From NCBI GenBank assembly GCA_024641665.1, contig JAHECP010000007.1, positions 21,847 to 77,135 on the forward strand: a stretch of 55,289 bases of DNA. The letters run 5' to 3'. Below the pieces are notes generated by a model. That model was not told where the DNA came from, made no database searches, and saw nothing but the letters and a program-made list of their open reading frames with translations. Both the position numbers and the translations under genes were made by a program. The DNA comes from Acidobacteriota bacterium (GTDB lineage Bacteria > Acidobacteriota > Vicinamibacteria > Vicinamibacterales > JAHECP01). Of this stretch, positions 25,402 through 32,293 are shown one piece after another (position 1 is the first letter of the stretch; every line of letters starts with the position of its first letter).

Positions 25402-26486
25402 CTGCGGAACGGCGTCGTCGCCGTCCCGCCCGGCTGACGCGCCCAGAAATCGATGAAGCTGATCAGGTCCTGGTTGAACTCGTCGGGATGCTCCCGATAC
25501 ATGAAGTGTCCGCCCTCGTTGAGGACGATCATCTTCACCCTCGGGTTCTTGGCGGCAATGATGTCGAACAGCCCGAGCTCGCCGCGCAGCATCGCCGTCG
25601 GGTCGCTCTTGCCCCAGTCGAGCACGTCGTCCTTGCCGGCATAGAGCAGCACCGGCATCTGCAGGACACCGCCCTGCCTGACGCGATCCCATGCCTGCTG
25701 CTTGTACGCGGCCGTGCGCGCCCGCTCCGCCTCGCCCGACGCGGCCGAGACCTCCGCCCGGGCTTCCTTCGTCTTGGGCTGCATGGCCATGTACTCGTCG
25801 GCCTTCCAGTACTCGTCGTCGAAGGTGGTCGGCGAATAGGCGAGGGCGGCCACGCGGCACTTCAATCCGGCGTACTGCGTCTGGTCGGGACACTTCGAGA
25901 GGTCCAGCCTGGTCGGCCCGTTGCTGGCGGGCGCGCTGGCCGGTCCCTGCGCGACGACGACCAGGGTCTTGACCACCTCGGGATGCGCGACCGCGAGGTA
26001 GAACGCGATGGCGCCGCCGGCGGAGTGACCGACCAGGTGCACCTTCCCCAGTTTCAGCGTCTGGATGAACTGATAGATGTGCTCGACCTGGGCGGCGGTG
26101 CCGTAGTCGTGGTCCGCCGGATTGCCCGTCAGGCCCGATCCGAGCCGGTCCGGCGCCAGGACGCGGAACCGTTTGGCCAGGCCGGGGATGTTCCGCGACA
26201 AGACGTTCGCCGTCGAGGAGCCTCCCGTGAACCCCCCGTGGATCATCACCATCGGCTCGCCCTGGCCGGCGTCGTAGTAGCGCGTCCGGACGCCCTTGAC
26301 ATCGACGAACTTCGCCGTCAGGCCGCCGATCGAGCCGTCGGCGTCCGCGGCGGCCGCCACGCCGGTCGGGCCGCCGGCGCCCGTGAACGTCAGCACGCCG
26401 GCCAGCGCCACGAGTCCCGACCACCTGATCCAGCGCACGCCGCGACCGACCTCGAATTTCCGATGAGTACGAGACGTGTCCGACAT
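25398..26486 (-). CDS. Exported alpha/beta hydrolase, array member 1
   Basis: A 362-residue hydrolase of the meta-cleavage-product/epoxide hydrolase-like fold with a signal peptide (about residues 1-45). The triad is complete: nucleophile in GHSAGG, acid in AGKDDVLDW and histidine in NEGGHFMYREHP. The oxyanion motif is MIHGGFTGG. In the cap region two cysteines (SKCPDQTQYAGLKCR) match cysteines at the same place in the three neighbouring paralogues, which suggests a disulphide and extracytoplasmic action. The stop overlaps the DUF5916 gene start. Substrate unknown. Confidence 0.88.
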   Translation of the reverse strand: MSDTSRTHRKFEVGRGVRWIRWSGLVALAGVLTFTGAGGPTGVAAAADADGSIGGLTAKFVDVKGVRTRYYDAGQGEPMVMIHGGFTGGSSTANVLSRNIPGLAKRFRVLAPDRLGSGLTGNPADHDYGTAAQVEHIYQFIQTLKLGKVHLVGHSAGGAIAFYLAVAHPEVVKTLVVVAQGPASAPASNGPTRLDLSKCPDQTQYAGLKCRVAALAYSPTTFDDEYWKADEYMAMQPKTKEARAEVSAASGEAERARTAAYKQQAWDRVRQGGVLQMPVLLYAGKDDVLDWGKSDPTAMLRGELGLFDIIAAKNPRVKMIVLNEGGHFMYREHPDEFNQDLISFIDFWARQPGGTATTPFRR

Positions 26487-26529
26487 GGTTCGCCGCCTCC
26501 TGCGGACGCTGCGCGTCCGGCTCGGGACG

Positions 26530-27588
26530 TCAGCGGGCCGCGTGCGCCGCCGGCTGCCGGTCCCAGTAGTCGATGAAGTTGATGACGTTCTGGTTCCATT
26601 CCTCCGGATGCTCCCGGTAGTGGAAGTGACCCGAGTCGTTGGCGATGATCATCCGGACGTTGGGGTTCTGCGGCGTGATGACGTCGAGCAGCGCCAGGCC
26701 GTTCCTCAGCATGGCCGACGGGTCGTTCTTGCCCCAATAGAGCAGGATCGGCATCTCCAGAACGGGTTGGGTGCGCACGCGCTCGTGCACGGCCTTCTTC
26801 CACTCGTTGAACTGCGACCGGAGGGGCTCGCCGGCGCCGGCGGCCATCTTCGCAACGGTTTCCTTCGACTTCGGCAGACTCGCCATGTAGCAGCCGGTCT
26901 TGAAGAACAGATCGTCGAACGCCACGTCCGGCTTGTACGAGATCGCGCGAAGACGGCAGCGCCACTCGTCGCAATCGGGCTCTTTCGGACAGCTCGCCAG
27001 CACCTTCTGCCGATCCGTCGGGCCCGTGTCGGGCGCCGCGGTGTTCGTGTCGACGATGACGAGCGTTCTGACGATCTCCGGGTGCGCCACGGCGAGGAAG
27101 AACACGCAACCGCCACCACGGGACTGGCCCACCAGGTGCACGCGCCCCAGCTTCATCGTCTGGATGAACTGGTACATGTGCTCCACTTCGCCCTGGATGT
27201 TGTAGTCCTTGTCGTTCAGGGGATTGCCGGTCATGCCGGCGGCGAGCTTGTCCGGCGCGAAGACGTGGAACCGCTTGGCGAGACCGGGGATGTTCTTGAC
27301 CCACGTGTTGGCGTTCGAGTGACCGGACCAGCCCTCCCCGTGCACGAGCACCATCGGCTCGCCCTGGCCGGCTTCGTAGTACCGCGTCCTCACGCCCTTG
27401 ACGTCGACGAACTTCGCCTCGAGACCTCCCAGCGATCCCATCGCCGAGACGCCCGGCGGGGGCGGCGGGTTCGGCGGCGTCTGGCCCCCCGCAGCGGCGA
27501 GCCAGGGAATCGTCACGGCCGCGGCGAGCACCAGCCTCCAGGTCTTCCGCCGCCGTCCGCGCACTGCAGTGAGGTCAGCATGAGTCAT
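26530..27588 (-). CDS. Exported alpha/beta hydrolase, array member 2
   Basis: A 352-residue paralogue of its neighbours. The start MTHADLTA (27588) is preferred to 27615 because GGAAAGGA lies 10 bp upstream. A signal peptide precedes a proline-rich linker (QTPPNPPPPPG). The nucleophile elbow is divergent, GQSRGGG in place of GHSxGG; the acid (GKNDPSAML) and histidine (NDSGHFHYREHP) are present. The oxyanion segment is VHGEGWSGHS. This member has three cap cysteines (SCPKEPDCDEWRC) instead of two. It is the most diverged of the four and may have a different substrate. Confidence 0.87.
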   Translation of the reverse strand: MTHADLTAVRGRRRKTWRLVLAAAVTIPWLAAAGGQTPPNPPPPPGVSAMGSLGGLEAKFVDVKGVRTRYYEAGQGEPMVLVHGEGWSGHSNANTWVKNIPGLAKRFHVFAPDKLAAGMTGNPLNDKDYNIQGEVEHMYQFIQTMKLGRVHLVGQSRGGGCVFFLAVAHPEIVRTLVIVDTNTAAPDTGPTDRQKVLASCPKEPDCDEWRCRLRAISYKPDVAFDDLFFKTGCYMASLPKSKETVAKMAAGAGEPLRSQFNEWKKAVHERVRTQPVLEMPILLYWGKNDPSAMLRNGLALLDVITPQNPNVRMIIANDSGHFHYREHPEEWNQNVINFIDYWDRQPAAHAAR

Positions 27589-27666
27589 CGACGTATGTCC
27601 TTTCCTGATCGCCATGAGACGCCGCCGCCCGCGCCCCGCCCGGCGCGCGGGTCCGTCGCGGTCCGC

Positions 27667-28728
27667 TCACTGATGACTGTTCCAGAAATCGATGAAGCCC
27701 GTGAGGGTGGCGTTGAACTCCTCCGGATGCTCCCGGTACGGAAAGTGACCCGCCTCGTTGATCACCGTCAGTTTCACCCGCGGGTTCCTGGCTCCGACGA
27801 TGTCGAAGAACCCCAGCTCGCCGCGCATCATCGAATGCGGGTCGTCGGCGTCCCAGGACAGCGTGTCCTGCTTGCCGCCGCAGAGCAGGATGGGCATCTG
27901 CAGGGCGCCGCTGCGCGCCTTCTCCCACGCCTGCGTCCGGTAGGCGTCGTTCTGCTCGTTCGGCCATCCGGGGTGCGCCGCGCGCATGGCGTCCATCCGC
28001 TTCCGGCCCTCGACCGACTTGGGCAGGTTGCCCATGTACTCGTCCGCTGCCGCGTACTCCTCCGAGAAAGTCGCCTCCGTGTGCGCGAGCGCCAGCAGCC
28101 GGCACTTGCGGTGCTCGTAGCTCGTCGGGTCCGGTGGACACTTCTCGAGGATGGCCGCGAACTTGGTCGGGCCCTCGCCGGCGGGCGGCATGGCGGGCCC
28201 GTGGGCCACGACGGTCAAGGTCTTCACGATCTCCGGGTGCGCCGCCGTCAGATAGAACGCGATCGCGCCGCCCGACGAGTGCCCGACGAGGTGGATCTGG
28301 CCCAGCTGCAGGGTCTCGATGAACCGGTAGAGGTGCTTGACCGTTCCCTCATTGCTGAAGTCCTGATCATCCTTCGGGTTGTCGGTCATGCCCTGCGCCA
28401 GCCGGTCCACGGCAATCACCCGGAACCGCGTGGCGAGGCCGGGGATGTTCCGGGACCAGTTGTTGGCCGTCGAGGCCCCGCCCATGCCGCCGCCGTGCAC
28501 CAGCACGATCGGCTCGCCCTGGCCGTAGTCGTAGTAGCGCGTCCGCACGCCGTCCACGTCCACGAACTTGGCCTGAAGCCCCTCGATGGCCCCCGTCGGG
28601 GAGACGGCAGCCTGGCCGCCGGGCCCGCCGCCGCACGCCAGGAGGCATCCGAGGCCGACGGCGACCGCCCACGGCGCCAGGCCCGCTCCGACGCCGCGTG
28701 AATCGAGAGCGCTCCACTGGATCGTCAT
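27667..28728 (-). CDS. Exported alpha/beta hydrolase, array member 3 (probable lipoprotein)
   Basis: A 353-residue paralogue. The N-terminus GCLLACGGG contains a lipobox-like LLAC, which predicts a lipid anchor rather than release. The triad is complete: GHSSGG, GGKQDTLSWD, NEAGHFPYREHP. The oxyanion motif is VHGGGMGG, and the cap cysteine pair is EKCPPDPTSYEHRKCR. It lies 78 bp upstream of member 2 and 28 bp downstream of member 4 on the same strand, so cotranscription is likely. Confidence 0.88.
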   Translation of the reverse strand: MTIQWSALDSRGVGAGLAPWAVAVGLGCLLACGGGPGGQAAVSPTGAIEGLQAKFVDVDGVRTRYYDYGQGEPIVLVHGGGMGGASTANNWSRNIPGLATRFRVIAVDRLAQGMTDNPKDDQDFSNEGTVKHLYRFIETLQLGQIHLVGHSSGGAIAFYLTAAHPEIVKTLTVVAHGPAMPPAGEGPTKFAAILEKCPPDPTSYEHRKCRLLALAHTEATFSEEYAAADEYMGNLPKSVEGRKRMDAMRAAHPGWPNEQNDAYRTQAWEKARSGALQMPILLCGGKQDTLSWDADDPHSMMRGELGFFDIVGARNPRVKLTVINEAGHFPYREHPEEFNATLTGFIDFWNSHQ

Positions 28729-28756
28729 CTCACCCTCCCGAACGCGACACGAGCGG

Positions 28757-29833
28757 TTACCGGTGGCTGTTCCAGAAGTTGATGAAGTCGATCAGGTCGG
28801 CCGCGAACTGTTCCGGGTGCTCCCGGTACGGGAAGTGGCCCGCCTCGTTGACGATGGTCATCTGCACCCGCGGATTCTTGGCGGCCACGATGTTGTAGAA
28901 GCCGAGCTCGCCCCGCATCATCGCGTAAGGCTCGCTGGCCAGCCAGGCCAGCGTGTCCTGCTTGCCGACGTAGATGAGGATGGGCATCTGCAGCACGCCC
29001 TCCTTGCTGGCGCGGTCCCACGCCCGCTGCCGGTAGGCGGCCGTGCGCGCCGCACGCTCCTTGGCGGGCATCGCGGCGTACTTGGCGCGCGCGGTCCGGG
29101 ACTTCGGGAGGTCCGCCATCCACGAGTCCGCCCGCAGGAACTCCTCGTCGAAGGTGGTCGGCGTGTGGGCGAGCAGCTCCAGCCGGCACTTCCGTCCCTC
29201 GTAGGTCGTCTGCGGCGCCTTGCACGTCGAGTCCTGGGCGACGTCGTGCTTGGTGGGACCGTCGCCGGCGGGCGGCATTTCCGGCCCCTGCGAGACGACG
29301 ACCAGCGTCTTCACGATGTCCGGGTGCTCGGTGGCGAGATAGAACGCGAGCGCGCCGCCCGAGGAGTGGCCCACGAGGTGCACGGGTCCCAGGTTCATCG
29401 TCTGAATGAACCGGTACATGTGCTTGACCTCGCCCTCGGAGCTGAGGTCCCGATCGTCGAGCGGATTGCCGGTCATGCCGGCGGCGCTCTTGTCCACCGC
29501 GAACACGTGGAACCGCTTGGCGAGCAGCGGGATGACCGGAGACCAGTTGTTGGCCGACGAGGTCGTGCCCCGGCCGCCGCCGTGCACGAGGACCATCGGT
29601 TCGCCCTGGCCGTGCTCGTAGTAGCGCGTGCGGACGCCGTTGACGTCCACGAACTTCGCTTCGAGGCCGGCGACCGAGGCGTCCTTGGAGACGGGCGGCG
29701 CCTGGGCGTGGCCGCGGGGGCCCGCCAGCGCCACGAGCAGCACCGCGGCGAGGGCCGTCGTCCACAGCGCGCGCCGGCGGCGAAGGCCGGGAGCACGGGC
29801 GGGGATTCGGTGTGGAGTGGTCGTCATCGTCAT
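28757..29833 (-). CDS. Exported alpha/beta hydrolase, array member 4
   Basis: A 358-residue paralogue with a basic signal peptide ending GHAQA. The triad is complete: GHSSGG, VGKQDTLAW, NEAGHFPYREHP. The oxyanion motif is VHGGGRG, and the cap cysteines are DSTCKAPQTTYEGRKCR. The start MTMTTTPHR (29833) follows AAGGGG; the longer frame to 29917 lacks support. It is closest in sequence to member 3. It is the first hydrolase of the array in the direction of transcription, 200 bp after the carboxymuconolactone-decarboxylase-like gene. Confidence 0.88.
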   Translation of the reverse strand: MTMTTTPHRIPARAPGLRRRRALWTTALAAVLLVALAGPRGHAQAPPVSKDASVAGLEAKFVDVNGVRTRYYEHGQGEPMVLVHGGGRGTTSSANNWSPVIPLLAKRFHVFAVDKSAAGMTGNPLDDRDLSSEGEVKHMYRFIQTMNLGPVHLVGHSSGGALAFYLATEHPDIVKTLVVVSQGPEMPPAGDGPTKHDVAQDSTCKAPQTTYEGRKCRLELLAHTPTTFDEEFLRADSWMADLPKSRTARAKYAAMPAKERAARTAAYRQRAWDRASKEGVLQMPILIYVGKQDTLAWLASEPYAMMRGELGFYNIVAAKNPRVQMTIVNEAGHFPYREHPEQFAADLIDFINFWNSHR

Positions 29834-29958
29834 CGTGCCCCTTGTCTCGAATGGAGAGGGAACGCCCGGACGGCGTCGGTCCGGGCACGTTCGGCGAAGG
29901 GCCGGCCCGACGCGCACCGTCCGGGCTTCGAGCCGGTCCCTCGCAAGGAATCCGCGGC

Positions 29959-30033
29959 GCCGCGGACCGACGCCGCCGTGGTGCTGGTCTCGACGACGGG
30001 CGCCTCGCCCGTCATCGTCACCATCTCCTCGAG
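29959..30033 (-). pseudogene. Relic of a TonB-dependent receptor (linker/plug segment)
   Basis: Directly after the stop codon of the carboxymuconolactone-decarboxylase-like gene, the same frame reads LEEMVTMTGEAPVVETSTT. This is the linker between the carboxypeptidase-regulatory domain and plug of Oar-type receptors; the intact receptor in this window has LQETVTVTGEAPLVDTTSS. No further receptor sequence is visible on either side. I read it as a scrap left by recombination or deletion of a receptor gene. The match is short, so it could be coincidence. Confidence 0.5.
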
Positions 30034-30609
30034 CTACCGTCGGATCGAATCGACGTCGTCCGCGATTGCCGATTCCGCGCTTCCGATTTCAATGTTCAAC
30101 GTGCGGAGGAATCGCTGCTGTCCCATCGTGACGCCAATGAAGTAGCCGAGCTCCACCAGCGCCGCCTCCGAAAACTGCCGATGAAGGCGGTCCCAGAACG
30201 CATCGCCCGTGTCCAGATCCCAGGTGATGGCGTGCGCCAGCGCGAGTGCCGCTTTCTGGCGCTCGCTGTAACGATCCGATCTTTCGAAGTTCAGCACGTC
30301 CTCGTAGTCGGCTTCGGTCAGTCCTTCTCCGGCAGCCGTGACTGACCGTTGACTGCCGCAGTACTGGCACTTCACCGACCTCGAGACGAAGACGCGGCAG
30401 AGCTCCTTCAGACTGTGATCCACGACGCCGTTCACGAAGACGTCGTTCCAGGTGTTGACGAACGACCAGAAGACCGCAGGCACGTGGGCGCGAATCGCGT
30501 GGCTCTCGGGCCGCGGTGTCCCCTCCCGCCGCGCGCGCTCGAACTCCGCCAGCATGCGGGGGTCCGACAGCGTTCGAACGTCGACGTAGCTGATGCGCGG
30601 CTCGCTCAT
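30034..30609 (-). CDS. Carboxymuconolactone decarboxylase / AhpD-like protein
   Basis: A 191-residue cytoplasmic protein of the CMD/AhpD helical fold. It holds the redox CxxC motif as CQYCGSQ (C81, C84) in the correct helix, so a thiol peroxidase-like or alkylhydroperoxidase role fits better than decarboxylation. The conserved helices FVSRSVKCQYC and AHAITWDL are recognisable. The start follows CCCAGGAG. It stands between the exported hydrolase and the hydrolase array and shares their strand, probably all driven from promoter site B. Confidence 0.85.
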   Translation of the reverse strand: MSEPRISYVDVRTLSDPRMLAEFERARREGTPRPESHAIRAHVPAVFWSFVNTWNDVFVNGVVDHSLKELCRVFVSRSVKCQYCGSQRSVTAAGEGLTEADYEDVLNFERSDRYSERQKAALALAHAITWDLDTGDAFWDRLHRQFSEAALVELGYFIGVTMGQQRFLRTLNIEIGSAESAIADDVDSIRR

Positions 30610-30631
30610 GCGCAGCTCCTGGGGTCCCCCG

Positions 30632-31675
30632 CTATCGGCCGCCGGTCGTCTGGTGCGTGTGCTTCAGGTGCTTGTCGAAGAACTGCATGACGATGTCGAA
30701 CACCTGCTGCTGGATCGGATCCGGCTGGTACGAGCCGTCCGCCTTGGTGTAGATGAAGCCGTATCCGTGCACGGGGTGATCGAAGCTCACCCACGTGGAG
30801 TCCTTTCCGGCCTCCACCATCCACTCGTGCACGAGCCGGAAGATGCCCTCCTGCGCGTCGCGGTCGCGTCCCACGTGCAGGAACGGTGTCTTGATGCGCC
30901 GGATCCGCTCCATCGCGAACGCCTTGTCGGCGAACTTCCGGGCGACCTCGACGTCGTTGAACCAGATCTCCGTCCCTCGGCGCGGCGCGTTCGGGCCGGT
31001 GTCGACATTGAGGAACTCGTGGGCCGCGCCTTCGTTCGGCACGGCCGCGCCCCAGGTGATCTCGGCCGCGGCTTTTTCCATCACCTCGCCGCTGTGGCTC
31101 ACGCCGTAGGTGCCCACGGCGTCCTTGTCCACGTACGGCAGCAATTGCAGGTACTGGATGATCGAGATGTAGTCGTCGGAGTCGAGCGTCGGATTCGACT
31201 TGAGCGCCCGTTGTCCGCCGCTGATGTTGTCCGACAGGTTCTCGGATCGGGGGTTCTTCTGATACAGGTAGGGGATCTCGTTGCGGTACTCGGCATAGGC
31301 GACCACGTAGCCCCGGGCGATCATGCGCTCCATCATCGGACCGAGGCGCTCGAGCTGGCGCTCCACTTCGGGCATGCCGCCGTGGCCGTTGCCGGCGCCC
31401 ATCAGGATCGCGGGGAACGGCCCGTTGCCCGCGGGCTTGCGCACGCCGATGGGCACGTAGATTTCGTCGCGCGTGTAGACGAACGTCAGGTCCGCCGGAA
31501 TCGTGGAGCCCGGAAGCGTCTTAGTGATGACGAAGCCGTGCGGCGGCGCGATCTCGAGCGGCGCGGTGCCCGGCACGCCGCGGGCCTGGGGCGCCGCCGC
31601 GACATCCGTCGGCAGGAGCCCGACGCCGGCCACGCACGCACATCCGACGACGAAGGCGAGGAGTCTGGGTCTCAT
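30632..31675 (-). CDS. Exported alpha/beta hydrolase (dienelactone-hydrolase/peptidase S9-like), cassette B
   Basis: A 347-residue exported hydrolase with a signal peptide (residues 1-28). The nucleophile is S193 in GTYGVSHSGEVME, and the histidine is probably in SFDHPVHGYG (about 297-306). The N-terminal beta domain VPIGVRKPAGNGPFPAILMGAGNG matches the pseudogene of cassette A, which is a decayed paralogue. It is the first gene after promoter site B; the leader would be about 308 nt. Related proteins are annotated as dienelactone hydrolases or prolyl oligopeptidase-like esterases. Substrate unknown. Confidence 0.85.
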   Translation of the reverse strand: MRPRLLAFVVGCACVAGVGLLPTDVAAAPQARGVPGTAPLEIAPPHGFVITKTLPGSTIPADLTFVYTRDEIYVPIGVRKPAGNGPFPAILMGAGNGHGGMPEVERQLERLGPMMERMIARGYVVAYAEYRNEIPYLYQKNPRSENLSDNISGGQRALKSNPTLDSDDYISIIQYLQLLPYVDKDAVGTYGVSHSGEVMEKAAAEITWGAAVPNEGAAHEFLNVDTGPNAPRRGTEIWFNDVEVARKFADKAFAMERIRRIKTPFLHVGRDRDAQEGIFRLVHEWMVEAGKDSTWVSFDHPVHGYGFIYTKADGSYQPDPIQQQVFDIVMQFFDKHLKHTHQTTGGR

Positions 31676-31979
31676 GGCTGTGCCTCAGCGCTGGATGCGC
31701 GGGTTGCGCCGGGATGAGCGTTGACAATGCGGATTCGAGCGACCGGGCAGCGAACTTGATCGGCTCTGGGAACGGAGCGCGACCCGTGTGCGCCGTGCGG
31801 CGACGATTGCCGTGAGCTGGCGTTTGACGACCGCCGGTGACTGAAGGTCTGAGCAGGAGGCTGATCCGGTGTCGCGCCCAGAGGACGTGCGCCTCGAGCG
31901 AGGGGAGCGCCGAAATGCGGTCACTGTGTTCATGCTCCCGTGACCTGAGCGCGGCTCAACAGGCAAGCTCAGCGCTTAT
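31676..31979 (-). other. Leader region between site B and the cassette B hydrolase
   Basis: This 304-bp stretch lies between promoter site B and the hydrolase start. No convincing gene, hairpin or riboswitch fold was recognised; small frames on both strands lack ribosome-binding sites and family similarity. If site B is used it is transcribed as a long 5' leader. Confidence 0.5.
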
Positions 31980-32020
31980 TGGTCCGACAACTCTACCACC
32001 ATATGTCCTGTCCTTGTCAA
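31980..32020 (-). promoter_or_regulatory. Site B: hydrolase-side promoter with FadR-like operator
   Basis: On the minus strand TTGACA (32020-32015), 19 bp, TAGAGT (31995-31990) with TGG directly before it, then TTGTCGGACCA (31990-31980). It is nearly identical to site C over 40 bp. It should drive the hydrolase at 30632-31675 and perhaps the whole downstream array to 23152. Confidence 0.7.
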
Positions 32021-32093
32021 GGCCTCGTCTTTTCCGGGCTAATGCAGGGATTCCGGTGTGGAAATCGGGGCTTACCTAGACCCTCAGGGCCGC

Positions 32094-32113
32094 TTGGTAT
32101 AGTGGCTAGACCA
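32094..32113 (+). promoter_or_regulatory. Site B: regulator-side extended -10 and operator
   Basis: TTGGTATAGTGGCTAGACCA: extended -10 TGG-TATAGT (-10 at 32098-32103) followed by TGGCTAGACCA (32103-32113), which fits the FadR-type pattern TGG-N5-CCA. Identical to site C across 19 bases, although the regulator gene behind it is now a relic. Confidence 0.65.
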
Positions 32114-32171
32114 TAACCGGTCCCGCCAGATCGTTCGGCAGAACTGAAGAGTCACTCTCACCTGGCCACAC

Positions 32172-32285
32172 GGAAAGCCCGGCGACGGGCCTCCTCACGG
32201 ACGCGAGCTGGCTCAGCAGTTCAGGTGAGCCAGACGGCCGTCCGGCAGGCGGTGAACGCGCTGCGCGAGAGGGGGCTCGCCAGTT
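32172..32285 (+). pseudogene. Relic of a FadR-type regulator (cassette B)
   Basis: The stretch aligns with the helix-turn-helix coding part of FadR-C. From GTG 32225 it reads VSQTAVRQAVNALRERGLA, against VSRTAVREAVKALREKGLV. Upstream, GCGAGCTGGCTCAGCAGTT matches the ELAQQF codons of copy C but is in another frame because of a one-base loss near 32221. The N-terminus is shortened, and everything beyond the recognition helix is missing, replaced by the 3' end of the convergent M24 gene at 32294. It cannot make a functional regulator. Confidence 0.75.
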
Positions 32286-32293
32286 CCCATCGC

